From: Pseudomonadota bacterium
Lineage (GTDB): Bacteria; Pseudomonadota; Gammaproteobacteria; Steroidobacterales; Steroidobacteraceae
Direction of reading: 5' to 3'
Assembly (NCBI GenBank): GCA_016720075.1
Contig: JADJXW010000021.1
Span: forward strand, 124,001-188,000
Length of the DNA stretch: 64,000 nucleotides
In this document: piece by piece, positions 1 through 8,044 of the stretch
Layout: each line of letters opens with the position of its first letter
Numbering within the stretch: position 1 is the stretch's first letter
Translations under genes and position numbers: made by a program
The notes under the pieces: model-generated
What the model saw: the letters and a program-made list of their open reading frames with translations, nothing else
Databases searched by the model: none
Told to the model about the DNA's origin: nothing

Positions 1-1
1 C

Positions 2-589
2 GGCCCGAAGACCGCGCTCGGACGACAGGTGTATCCCGGTTACTACTGGGACACGGGCATCATCACGCAGCGCGGCCTGCCCGGCATCCTGGTGGGTCCG
101 GTGATTCCGGAAAGCCCAACCAGCGGCACCAGCATGGATGTGGATGCCGAGGAGGCCGTCGCCCATGACGGCCGGCAGATGGCCGGCGACACCAACGGCT
201 GGACGAACCTTTCAACTTTCAATGGCCGCGGCGGCAAGCTCATCTTCTATCACGGCGTCAGTGATCCCTGGTTCTCGGCGCAGGAGACGGTGAATTACTA
301 CGAGCGCCTGCAGGCAGACAACGGACCTGCGCCCACCTCGAGCTGGAGCCGGCTGTTCCTGGTGCCGGGCATGGGCCATTGCGGCGGCGGCGAGCGCACG
401 CTCGACAGCTTCGACATGCTCACGGCCATCGTGGACTGGGTGGAGAAGGGCCAGGCCCCCGAGCAGGTCATCGCCAAGGGCGCGAGCGCGCCGGGGGAAA
501 CACGGCCACTGTGCCCGTGGCCGACTCATGCGCAGTACAGCGGCAGTGGAGACGCGAAGAACGCCGCCAGCTACCGCTGCGCGCAGTGA
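2..589 (+). CDS. Tannase/feruloyl esterase family protein, C-terminal part
   Basis: The 5' end lies outside the window; the frame is open from base 2. The visible part ends in the C-terminal half of a tannase/feruloyl esterase-like alpha/beta hydrolase. It has GKLIFYHGVSDPWFSA (the catalytic-Asp region) near residue 70 of the part after the first ATG, and VPGMGHCGGG (catalytic His region) near residue 115, followed by a Cys-containing tail. Known members are exported and hydrolyse galloyl or feruloyl esters of plant polyphenols. The nucleophile Ser and any signal peptide would lie upstream of the window, so the substrate cannot be judged. It converges tail to tail on the next gene with no gap. 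Confidence 0.85.
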   Translation, partial: GPKTALGRQVYPGYYWDTGIITQRGLPGILVGPVIPESPTSGTSMDVDAEEAVAHDGRQMAGDTNGWTNLSTFNGRGGKLIFYHGVSDPWFSAQETVNYYERLQADNGPAPTSSWSRLFLVPGMGHCGGGERTLDSFDMLTAIVDWVEKGQAPEQVIAKGASAPGETRPLCPWPTHAQYSGSGDAKNAASYRCAQ

Positions 590-1249
590 TCAGCGCAGGT
601 TGAGTTTTTCGCCGGTGAAGGGATTGAACGAATAGTTGCCGGGGAATTCCTCCCCGGTCTTCGCATCCACCTTCACCGGCAGCAGGCTGCCCAGCGGCGT
701 GCGGAAGCGATACGTCTGGTCGTACAGCGACACCTGCACGCTGCCAGTCTGCAACGCATCGATCAGCGGCGTGCCATCGGCCTTGGCCGGGAACACCACG
801 AACTCCATGCCCTGCAGCGCCGCGCCACCCATGGCCGTCATCGCGGGCTTGAGTGTCGACAGCAGCATCTGCGCGCCCGGCGCGATGGATTCCGGCGCCA
901 GCGGTTCCACCGCCTTGCCGTTGACCTCGAGCTTCAGGTTCTTCAGCAGCTCGGCCTTGGGCTGGATGTCGGAGATTCCCGCGCCGCCCACCTTCGCGCG
1001 CATCACGCCGAACAGCGCGTAGTCGGCCAGCGGCGCCAGCACCTGCGCGCGACCCTCATCGGTCAGCGCCGGATTGCCCTTCATGGCCTCTTCCCAGAAC
1101 TGCTGCGGCATCCACATCACCATCGTGATGTCGCCGTTGGCCTGCGTGGTGCGCTGGGTGTCGCGCAGGATCTCGGCAACGCCGGCGAAACCGGGGGATA
1201 TCGGCGCCAGCAGCAAACCAGCCAGCAGAGTCGAAAGGATCCGTTTCAT
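590..1249 (-). CDS. Exported protein of unknown function, coupled to TraB/GumN gene
   Basis: A 219-residue protein with a clear Sec signal peptide (MKRILSTLLAGLLLAPI, cleavage near FAG-VAE at about residue 23). I recognise no catalytic motif. The C-terminal half looks like an all-beta domain (QVSLYDQTYRFRTPLG). Its ATG overlaps the stop of the upstream TraB/GumN gene by four bases (ATGA), so the two are almost certainly translationally coupled and act together in the periplasm or at the cell surface. A chalcone-isomerase-like fold was considered from size and context but is not supported by any motif I can name. Confidence 0.75.
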   Translation of the reverse strand: MKRILSTLLAGLLLAPISPGFAGVAEILRDTQRTTQANGDITMVMWMPQQFWEEAMKGNPALTDEGRAQVLAPLADYALFGVMRAKVGGAGISDIQPKAELLKNLKLEVNGKAVEPLAPESIAPGAQMLLSTLKPAMTAMGGAALQGMEFVVFPAKADGTPLIDALQTGSVQVSLYDQTYRFRTPLGSLLPVKVDAKTGEEFPGNYSFNPFTGEKLNLR

Positions 1250-2163
1250 TTCTGTACCACCTTGTAGCCTTTGCGGCGAAGCATCTCGACCAGTCCATCG
1301 CGGCCCACCATGTGCAGCGCGCCGGTGACCACCAGGTAATCACTGCCCTTGTCCTGCAGCATCTTCTCGATCTGCGGCATCCAGCGCAGGTTGCGATCCA
1401 CGGTGAGCTTGCGGAACAGCGCGGGGGATTCCTCGGCGCCCTTGCGCAGCGCGGCCTGCAGCGTGGCCAGGTCGCCATTGCGCCAGGCCGTCGTCAGTTC
1501 GCGCAGCTGCGCTTCGGAGTCGGGTTCTTCAAGCGTGCCGCGCAGGAACTCGCGCTGCTCGTCGAGCGACATCGCGGCGAAGATGCCGAGCTGGTCATCC
1601 ACCGTCTCGAGTCCGATGATGGGCTTGCCATCCTGGCGCGCGCGCAGCGCGATCTGCATGTCCACGCCGTTCAGGGGATTGAACCCGGCGCGCAGCATGC
1701 GCAGCGACTCGATCTGCTGCGCCACGAACCACGGCTGCATGCGCGACATGAAATCCAGGTCGATGCCCAGGCGGCGCGCTTCTTCCTGCAGTTTCGCGTT
1801 CAGCTCCGGCCCGATCACGCCGGCGAGCGTCTTGCCTTCGGGCAGGAACTGCAGCTTCTCTCCCAGCGCGCCCGAGAGATCGGCCAGCACCTCGTCGATG
1901 ACTAGCTCCTCCACCACCTTCTCGGCCTCGCCATAGGCATCGGTGGCCACCTTCGGCAGCGCGGTGTCTGAGGAATGCAGCACGTGCACCGAGCCGAACA
2001 GCCAGATGGTGTTGTGCCGGCCGGCGACTTCCCAGAAGGTGTTGAGCCCGTCGGCCTGGGCCGCGAAGGCACAGAGCAGCGCCGAGCCGACGGCCAGCGC
2101 GCGCGAGATCCGTTTGAGGAGCCCAGGTTGTTGAGTCATCGGCATTCCATCGGCTGCGGGCAT
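1246..2163 (-). CDS. TraB/GumN family protein
   Basis: About 297-305 residues. After a hydrophobic signal segment (SRALAVGSALLCAFAAQA) comes the family hallmark: an aromatic stretch, WLFGSVHVLHSS with the conserved GSxH, then EKVVEELVIDEV. Later blocks include GKPIIGLETVDDQ and a C-terminal YLVVTGALHMVGRDGL, which carries the second conserved His. Members (TraB, PrgY, GumN) are proposed Tiki-like metallohydrolases that cleave or inactivate peptides; activity here is inferred from family only. Three in-frame ATGs (2163, 2145, 2139) precede the signal peptide and none has a strong ribosome binding site. It is followed by a coupled exported gene. Confidence 0.88.
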   Translation of the reverse strand: MPAADGMPMTQQPGLLKRISRALAVGSALLCAFAAQADGLNTFWEVAGRHNTIWLFGSVHVLHSSDTALPKVATDAYGEAEKVVEELVIDEVLADLSGALGEKLQFLPEGKTLAGVIGPELNAKLQEEARRLGIDLDFMSRMQPWFVAQQIESLRMLRAGFNPLNGVDMQIALRARQDGKPIIGLETVDDQLGIFAAMSLDEQREFLRGTLEEPDSEAQLRELTTAWRNGDLATLQAALRKGAEESPALFRKLTVDRNLRWMPQIEKMLQDKGSDYLVVTGALHMVGRDGLVEMLRRKGYKVVQK

Positions 2164-2186
2164 TCCCGCAGCCCTATGGTAGCCGT

Positions 2187-3749
2187 TTACGCCGCCACGG
2201 CGATCGGCGTGCGGATGAGGTGATCAAACGCCGACAGCGCCGCCTTCGATCCTTCGCCCATGGCGATAACGATTTGCTTGTAGGGCGTGGTGGTGCAGTC
2301 CCCTGCCGCGAACACGCCGGGCAACGAGGTCTGGCCGCGAGCGTCCACTTCGATCTCGCCGCGGGGCGACAGCGCCAGCGCGCCCTTCAGCCAGTCGGTG
2401 TTGGGCACCAGGCCGATCTGCACGAAGATGCCGGCCAGCGGCAGGTCGTGCGATTCGCCGGTGGCGCGATCCTTGTATCGCACACCGGTGACATCGGTGC
2501 CATTGCCCTGCACTTCCTGCGTTTCGGTGTTCGTCAGGATGCGCACGTTCGGCAGGCTCCGGAGCTTGTTCACCAGCACGGCGTCGGCGCGCAGCTGCGG
2601 CGCGAACTCGATCAGCGTCACATGCTTCACGATGCCGGCAAGATCAATGGCGGCCTCCACGCCGGAGTTGCCACCGCCCACCACGGCCACGTCGCGGCCC
2701 TTGAACAGAGGGCCGTCGCAGTGCGGGCAGTACGCCACGCCATGGTTGCGGTATTCCTTTTCGCCGGGCACGCCCAGTTCGCGCCAGCGCGCGCCGGTGG
2801 CGATGACCACGGTCTTCGCGCGGAGCGAGGCGCCACTGGCAAAGCGCACCTCGGTGAGCTCGCCGGGAACCAGCTTCTCGGCGCGCTGCAGGTTCATGAT
2901 GTCCACGTCGTGGGCCTTCACGTTCTCTTCCAGCGCCACCGCGAGCTCGGGCCCTTCGGTGTGCGATACGGAGATCAGGTTCTCGATGCCCAGCGTGTCG
3001 AGCACCTGGCCACCGAAGCGCTCGGCAGCCACGCCGACGCGAATGCCCTTGCGCGCCGCATAGATGGCGGCCGAGGAACCCGCGGGGCCACCGCCCACGA
3101 TCAGCACATCGTATGGCGCGCGCTGCGAGAGCTCCGCGGCCTTGCGCTGCGCGGCGCCGGTGTCGAGCTTGGCGAGGATTTCCTCGACGCTCATGCGGCC
3201 CTGGCCGAACGGCTGGCCGTTCAGGTACACCGCGGGCACGGAGCGGATATTGAGGGAGGCCACTTCCTGCTCGAACAGTGCGCCATCGATCATGGTGTGG
3301 CGGATGCGCGGGTTCAGTACCGCCATCGTGTTAAGCGCCTGGACCACGTCGGGGCAGTTCTGGCAGGAGAGCGAAATATAGGTGCGGAACTCGAAGTCGC
3401 CCTCGAGGTTCCGGATCTGCTCGATGACGGATGCATCGAGCTTGGGCGGATAGCCGCCCGTCTGCAGCAGGGCCAGCACCAGCGAGGTGAACTCATGGCC
3501 CATGGGCAGGCCGGCGAACGCGATGCGCGCCGGCTCTCCCGGGGAAGCGAGCGCGAAGCGCGGCACATGTGCACCGCCTTCAGCGCTCTCGGTCACCGTC
3601 ACCTTGTCGCTGACGGAGGTCACGTCGGCAAGCAGATCCAGCATTTCGCGCGAATCCTTGCCGCCATCCACGAACGCGGTGACATGCACCGGCGTCACGA
3701 GACGCGTCAGGTATTCACCGAGCTGCGATTTGATTTCTGCTTCCAGCAT
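2187..3749 (-). CDS. ahpF: Alkyl hydroperoxide reductase subunit F
   Basis: This 520-residue flavoprotein disulfide reductase transfers electrons from NAD(P)H to AhpC. Domains in order: a tandem thioredoxin-fold N-terminal domain with the redox pair SLSCQNCPDV near residue 130; an FAD-binding Rossmann motif GGGPAGSSAAIYAARKG near 218; the active-site disulfide YCPHCDG near 345; an NAD(P)H-binding GGGNSGVEAA near 362; and a C-terminal FAD motif FAAGDCTTTPYKQI. Length is typical. It lies 33 bases downstream of ahpC on the same strand and is probably co-transcribed from the ahpC promoter. Confidence 0.97.
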   Translation of the reverse strand: MLEAEIKSQLGEYLTRLVTPVHVTAFVDGGKDSREMLDLLADVTSVSDKVTVTESAEGGAHVPRFALASPGEPARIAFAGLPMGHEFTSLVLALLQTGGYPPKLDASVIEQIRNLEGDFEFRTYISLSCQNCPDVVQALNTMAVLNPRIRHTMIDGALFEQEVASLNIRSVPAVYLNGQPFGQGRMSVEEILAKLDTGAAQRKAAELSQRAPYDVLIVGGGPAGSSAAIYAARKGIRVGVAAERFGGQVLDTLGIENLISVSHTEGPELAVALEENVKAHDVDIMNLQRAEKLVPGELTEVRFASGASLRAKTVVIATGARWRELGVPGEKEYRNHGVAYCPHCDGPLFKGRDVAVVGGGNSGVEAAIDLAGIVKHVTLIEFAPQLRADAVLVNKLRSLPNVRILTNTETQEVQGNGTDVTGVRYKDRATGESHDLPLAGIFVQIGLVPNTDWLKGALALSPRGEIEVDARGQTSLPGVFAAGDCTTTPYKQIVIAMGEGSKAALSAFDHLIRTPIAVAA

Positions 3750-3782
3750 GATTACTTCCGAAGGTGACGGTTTGCCTCGAAC

Positions 3783-4346
3783 CTAGATCTTGCCGACCAG
3801 GCTGAGCGAGGGCTTCAGCGTGTTCGAGCCGGGCTTCCAGCTCGCCGGGCACACTTCGCCGTTGTGCGTGGCGACGTACTGCGCGGCCTGCACCTTGCGC
3901 AGCAGCTCCTTCGCATCGCGGCCGATGCCCAGGTCGTGGATCTCGCACACCTTGATCTCGCCTTCCGGGTTGATCACGAAGGTGCCGCGCAGCGCCAGGC
4001 CCTCGGACTCGATCATCACGTCGAAGTTGCGGGCCAGCGTGCCGGTCGGGTCGCCCACCAGCGGGTACTGCACCTTCTTGATGGTGTCGGAGGCGTCGTG
4101 CCAGGCCTTGTGGGTGAAGTGCGTGTCGGTCGACACGCCGTAGATCTCCACGCCGGCCTTCTTGAACTCGGCGTAGTTGTCGGCGAGGTCGCCCAGTTCG
4201 GTGGGGCAGACGAAGGTGAAATCGGCGGGATAGAACACGAACACGGACCACTTGCCCTTCAGGTCGGCGTCGCTCACCGGCACGAAGTTGCCGTTGTGAA
4301 AAGCGGTGGCCTTGAACGGCTTGATTTCGGTGTTGATCAACGACAT
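3783..4346 (-). CDS. ahpC: Alkyl hydroperoxide reductase subunit C (2-Cys peroxiredoxin)
   Basis: A 187-residue peroxiredoxin that reduces H2O2, organic peroxides and peroxynitrite in the cytoplasm. The peroxidatic Cys is in the motif FVCPTELGDLAD near residue 48. The resolving Cys is in EVCPASWKPG near residue 166. The C-terminal sequence resembles the YF-containing tail of sensitive enzymes but ends LVGKI. It is reduced by AhpF, encoded next in the same orientation. A ribosome binding site (AGGAGG-like) precedes the ATG at 4346, and an OxyR-like tandem site lies about 65-100 bases upstream. Confidence 0.97.
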   Translation of the reverse strand: MSLINTEIKPFKATAFHNGNFVPVSDADLKGKWSVFVFYPADFTFVCPTELGDLADNYAEFKKAGVEIYGVSTDTHFTHKAWHDASDTIKKVQYPLVGDPTGTLARNFDVMIESEGLALRGTFVINPEGEIKVCEIHDLGIGRDAKELLRKVQAAQYVATHNGEVCPASWKPGSNTLKPSLSLVGKI

Positions 4347-4409
4347 GAAAAGTCCTCCTGGACGGTTAGCAGTGAAGTGAACGATACGGACCGGGCCTGT
4401 TGATTGGAA

Positions 4410-4446
4410 TTCGATTGTCTGTATCGGATTGATAGACGGTGTCTAT
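4410..4446 (-). promoter_or_regulatory. Probable OxyR site upstream of ahpCF
   Basis: Bases 4432-4446 read ATAGACGGTGTCTAT, a perfect 6-bp inverted repeat that matches the ATAG-N7-CTAT ends of an OxyR half site. Exactly 22 bases away, 4410-4424 (TTCGATTGTCTGTAT) gives a second weaker match in register. Together about 14 of the 20 consensus positions of the tandem OxyR motif fit. The position upstream of ahpC, a classic OxyR target, supports the call. The OxyR gene itself is not in the window. Confidence 0.6.
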
Positions 4447-4455
4447 GGAGAGGCG

Positions 4456-6012
4456 TCAGCCCCGCTGAAGCTGTGGCCTGCCCGCCTCCACCACCAGTGT
4501 CTGCAGCACACGCTGGGGGGATTGGGGATCATCCCGGTTCTCCAGCGCCATCAGGCTGGCCTGCAGACGCCGCGGTGAGAGCCTGAGCGCCACATGACCA
4601 CGATAGCGACCTTCGGCCAGCAGCAGGTCGGGATTCTCGCGCAGCCAGTCGTCGAGCTGCTGCGGTGGCCGGCCATCGGATGACACGGACGTGGCGACGA
4701 TCTCGGTGGCCAGCAGCGGGCTGTCGGGCTGTTCGGGTCGCGCGCGGATATGCCCCGCGATGAAGGAATGGATGTCTCCCGACAGCACCACGGGATTGCG
4801 TACGCCGTGCCGCTGCAGCCCGTCGAGCACGCGCTGCCTGGCCGCGAAATAGCCATTCCAGTTGTCGGTGGTGTAGCGACGGCCCTCGCCGGGCTGCTCA
4901 TCCGCATGCGAGAACACGGTGCCCTGCGCCAGCAGGTTCCAGCGGGCGCGGGTTCGGGCGAATCCGGCATCGAGCCAGGCCTCCTGCGCGGCGCCGAGCA
5001 TCGTGCGGGCCTCATTGCGCAGGTCCGCACAGTCTTCCCCCACGCGATTGCCACCCGCGCGGCCCGGCAGCGGGCAGGCCTGCGCCGAGCGGTACTGCCG
5101 CTGGTCCAGCATGAATATCTCCGCCAGCGTGCCGATGCGACGGCTGGTGTAGAGCGCCACCTCGCCGTTGACAGGCTGCGCCGACGGCGGCAGCGGCAGG
5201 TTCTCGAAACAGGCCTGGTAGGCGGCCGCGCGCCGCTTCAGGAAGGCGGCGGGGTCTTCCGCGCGACCGCTGTGGATGCCGGAGTAGTCGTTCGCCACTT
5301 CATGGTCATCCCAGGTGGTCATCCACGGCGAGGCCGCATGCGCGGCCTGCAGCGCCGGGTCCATGCGGTACTGCGCGTAGCGCCGGCGATAGTCCGCGAG
5401 CGTGGTGCAGTTGCCGCCCACATGCGCGCGCACGCGGTTGGCCGTGGTGGCGCCTTCGTAGATGTAGTCCCCCACGTGCACCAGCAGGTCGGGCGCCGCC
5501 CGCGCGATGTGCCCCAGTGCGGCCCAGTGCCCGTGTTCCAGGTGCTGGCAACTGGCCAGCGCCAGGTGGAACTCGCGCGGTTCGCGATGCGGCGCGGGCA
5601 ACGTGCGCGTGCGGCCCGTGGCGCTGGCTTCACCCGCGGCGATGAAGCGGTAGAAATAGTCGCGCGCCGGATCAAGTCCCCGCACCTCGATGCGCGCGCT
5701 GTGGGCCTGCGCCGCGGCGGCCACGGTCTCGCCGCTGCGGGCGATGCGACGAAAGCGCTCATCGCGGGCCAGTTCCCAGCGCAGCGGAACGTCCTGCGCC
5801 GGCATGCCGCCCAGGCCATCGGCGGCCAGTGGCTCCAGTGCCAGGCGTGTGTGCAGCACGACGGAGTCGTGGGTGGGGAAACCCGATGAGACTCCCAGCG
5901 TGAAGGGATTGCCGCCAAGGCCTGGTCCCGCCGCGCGCAGGATGGCGGGAAACGCGCCGGCTGCCCCCAGCGCCAGCGATGTGGCGAGCAGATCGCGGCG
6001 TGAGACTGCCAT
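4456..6012 (-). CDS. PhoD-like alkaline phosphatase/phosphodiesterase, Tat-exported
   Basis: 518 residues from the ATG at 6012, chosen because it gives a twin-arginine signal (SRRDLLATSLALGAAGAF). The PhoD architecture follows: an N-terminal beta domain (GVSSGFPTHDSVVLHTRL), then a metallophosphatase core with ASCQ, LLVHVGDYIYEG, a TWDDHEVANDYSG block, MLDQRQYR and VVLSGDIHSF. These supply the metal-ligand Asp, Asn and His residues known in PhoD enzymes, which use Fe3+/Ca2+. It likely releases phosphate from extracellular phosphoesters. It sits just downstream of the DUF2130 gene (5-base gap), suggesting shared transcription. Confidence 0.93.
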   Translation of the reverse strand: MAVSRRDLLATSLALGAAGAFPAILRAAGPGLGGNPFTLGVSSGFPTHDSVVLHTRLALEPLAADGLGGMPAQDVPLRWELARDERFRRIARSGETVAAAAQAHSARIEVRGLDPARDYFYRFIAAGEASATGRTRTLPAPHREPREFHLALASCQHLEHGHWAALGHIARAAPDLLVHVGDYIYEGATTANRVRAHVGGNCTTLADYRRRYAQYRMDPALQAAHAASPWMTTWDDHEVANDYSGIHSGRAEDPAAFLKRRAAAYQACFENLPLPPSAQPVNGEVALYTSRRIGTLAEIFMLDQRQYRSAQACPLPGRAGGNRVGEDCADLRNEARTMLGAAQEAWLDAGFARTRARWNLLAQGTVFSHADEQPGEGRRYTTDNWNGYFAARQRVLDGLQRHGVRNPVVLSGDIHSFIAGHIRARPEQPDSPLLATEIVATSVSSDGRPPQQLDDWLRENPDLLLAEGRYRGHVALRLSPRRLQASLMALENRDDPQSPQRVLQTLVVEAGRPQLQRG

Positions 6013-6017
6013 CGTTG

Positions 6018-7277
6018 CTACGGCTGGTCGGGTTGCAGTTCGAGCTGGGGAAGATCGTGCTGCGCGAGGCCCTGCAGTTCGCCGCCCACGCCCAGCAGCG
6101 CGGCCTTGCCGGCCTCGAGCTGCTTCTCGCGCCGCGCCCAGCGCTGCAGCGTCTGGTTCTTTTCGGCCTCGAGCTCCTCGCGCATGCGCTGGAAGGCGTC
6201 GTGCACGGCCTTGAGCTTCTGCGCGAACTGCGGTGAGGTGATGTAGTCGTACATCGCCTCGGCTTTCTCGCCCTTGCCGGCGGAAGCCATGCGCTGCTTG
6301 TGCACATCCAGCAGGCCCGCGCGCAGCGCTTCGCCCAGCTGCGCGGCCACCGACCACACCACCACCCACACGCCATCGACCAGGCCGAACTGCGTCGCGC
6401 CGGCCCATTCACGGGGAATGGCGGAGCCCGTGGTCACGAGCACGCCCACATCGGCATTGCACTCGCGCATGTCGTCCTTGAGCTTGGCCAGCCACTGCGC
6501 GTTCCAGGTGGCGGCGCGCTTGGTTTCCCACAGCAGCAGGCCCGCCTTCGCGCCGCTGCGCGCATGCACATGGTGCTTCACGTCGCCGCCGCGCTGGCCC
6601 TTCTTCACCTCTTCGATCACGTCGAGCGGGAAGGCGCGCTTGAGCGCGTCTTCCAGAGCAAGCTCGAGCACCTCGCCCTGCAGCTGCTGCGAGCCCTGCT
6701 CGGCCTTGCGCTGCATCTCGGCCATCTGGCTGGCCATGTCGTCGAGCTTCTTCTGCTGTTCGGCTTTTTCCAGCGCGAAGCGCTCCTGCTCCTGCGCGCG
6801 CACCTGAGCCTCGCGCTCCACCAGCTTGGCATCGACCTGCCGGCGCACCTCGAGGACCAGTCGGTCCTTTTCATCCTTGAGCTGCTGGCGTTCGTCGCGC
6901 AGCGCCAGCTCCGCCGCGCGCAGCTGCGTGAGCTGCTGCTGCGTGGTTTCGAGCTGCTTCTGCAGCGCCTCGGCCTGCTGGCGCGCGGCCTGCTGGGCCG
7001 CGTCGCTGGCGAGCTTCGCCTGCTGCAGCGCCTGGCGCCGCGCCTCTTCGATCGCCTGTTTCTGCTGTTCCTGCTGCTCGCGCTCGCGCAACTGCGCGCG
7101 CTTGTCGGCGGCCGCACGTTCCTGCTCGCGCAACTGCGCGAGCTGGCTTGCGCTGGCGGCCTCGATGTTTTCGAGCGCATGGCGCGCAAAACCCTGCTCC
7201 AGCGAGAACTCGTGCTCGCACTTGGGGCAGGTGACGCGTGCGTCGGGCTTCAGGACCAGCGTGTCGGAGTCACTCAT
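6018..7277 (-). CDS. DUF2130 domain protein with zinc finger and coiled coil
   Basis: 419 residues from the ATG at 7277; longer starts run through non-homologous sequence. The N-terminus has a zinc-finger-like RVTCPKCEHEFSLEQ (residues about 12-28) with a nearby His. About 200 residues of highly charged Gln/Glu/Ala/Arg coiled coil follow. The C-terminal DUF2130 domain contains AGLLLWETKRAATWNAQWL, ADVGVLVTT and a second helical part. The E-x-K in WETKRA, after the conserved RGGDVKH stretch, resembles a PD-(D/E)XK nuclease core, so a role in nucleic acid processing similar to RmuC is possible. Family function is not established. Confidence 0.85.
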   Translation of the reverse strand: MSDSDTLVLKPDARVTCPKCEHEFSLEQGFARHALENIEAASASQLAQLREQERAAADKRAQLREREQQEQQKQAIEEARRQALQQAKLASDAAQQAARQQAEALQKQLETTQQQLTQLRAAELALRDERQQLKDEKDRLVLEVRRQVDAKLVEREAQVRAQEQERFALEKAEQQKKLDDMASQMAEMQRKAEQGSQQLQGEVLELALEDALKRAFPLDVIEEVKKGQRGGDVKHHVHARSGAKAGLLLWETKRAATWNAQWLAKLKDDMRECNADVGVLVTTGSAIPREWAGATQFGLVDGVWVVVWSVAAQLGEALRAGLLDVHKQRMASAGKGEKAEAMYDYITSPQFAQKLKAVHDAFQRMREELEAEKNQTLQRWARREKQLEAGKAALLGVGGELQGLAQHDLPQLELQPDQP

Positions 7278-7377
7278 GCGCGCAGCATAGCGCCGCGAAT
7301 CCCGCCAACGTAACTGCAAACGGCAATGCAACGCGCTCTCATCCGCCGATCCCCCAAGCGCGCGGCGCGGTGCCACA

Positions 7378-7395
7378 ATATCAACAGGTTGATAT
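7378..7395. promoter_or_regulatory. 18-bp palindrome in the ompW promoter region
   Basis: ATATCAACAGGTTGATAT is an inverted repeat with perfect 8-bp arms and a 2-bp centre. It ends 25 bases before the OmpW start codon, where it would overlap the core promoter or transcription start. It is not an FNR/CRP box, because the half sites are inverted relative to TTGAT-N4-ATCAA. It is most likely an operator for an unidentified dimeric regulator. Confidence 0.55.
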
Positions 7396-7420
7396 GTTTC
7401 TGTTGTGAGGATTGAAAGTC

Positions 7421-8023
7421 ATGAACACCGTAACGAAACGAGTTGGTCTGCTGGTTGCTGGTCTGGTTGCTGCTGCCGCCGCGCAGGCGGGCCAGGGTGA
7501 TCTGGTCACGCGCGTGCGCGCGACGTACCTGGAATTCGACAATGGCCAGAATTCACTGCCCGTGGTGGTGAAAGCGGACAGCCGCCTGATCCCGGAAGTG
7601 GATTTCAGCTATTACCTGACGGACAACGTGTCCGCCGAGCTCGTGCTCACCTATCCGCAGAAGATCGACATCAGCGTGAACGGATCCGATGCCGGCTCCG
7701 TGACGGCGCTGCCGCCGACACTGCTGGCGCAGTATCACTTCGGTGATGCCGATGGCGCCTTCGTGCCCTATGTGGGCGCGGGCCTGAACCTGACGCTGTT
7801 CGGCAGCCGCAGCGTGCTGGCCGGTGGCGCGCACATCAGCAAGTCGAGCGTGGGCGTGGCCGGGCAGATCGGCGCGGACTTCGCGCTGTCGGGTGCCTGG
7901 ACGCTGAACGTGGACCTGAAGTACGTCGCGATGAACACGGATGTGTATGTCGGCAGCACCAAGGCCGGCAAGCTCGACCTGAATCCCTGGGTCGCCTCCG
8001 TTGGTATCGGCTACAAGTTCTAG
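7421..8023 (+). CDS. OmpW family outer membrane protein
   Basis: A 200-residue small beta barrel. A signal peptide ends near AAAAQA-GQGD, followed by VRATYLEF (the family's typical first strand), DFSYYLTDNVSAELVLTYP, then PPTLLAQYHF and FVPYVGAGLNLTLF, and it closes with the C-terminal aromatic GIGYKF that fits BAM recognition. OmpW proteins form narrow hydrophobic channels for small apolar molecules. The ATG at 7421 is preferred over a TTG nine bases earlier because the GTGAGG ribosome site then has about 10 bases of spacing. Expression probably answers to the palindrome just upstream. Confidence 0.93.
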   Translation: MNTVTKRVGLLVAGLVAAAAAQAGQGDLVTRVRATYLEFDNGQNSLPVVVKADSRLIPEVDFSYYLTDNVSAELVLTYPQKIDISVNGSDAGSVTALPPTLLAQYHFGDADGAFVPYVGAGLNLTLFGSRSVLAGGAHISKSSVGVAGQIGADFALSGAWTLNVDLKYVAMNTDVYVGSTKAGKLDLNPWVASVGIGYKF

Positions 8024-8044
8024 CCGAGCTGGTGGCGCGGCGGA

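Noticed and set aside
2220..3767. Long plus-strand ORF of 515 codons opposite ahpF
   Set aside because: Antisense shadow in GC-rich DNA; His/Arg/Gly-rich with no motifs, while ahpF is unmistakable.
4750..5889. Plus-strand ORF of 379 codons
   Set aside because: Antisense of the PhoD gene; no motifs.
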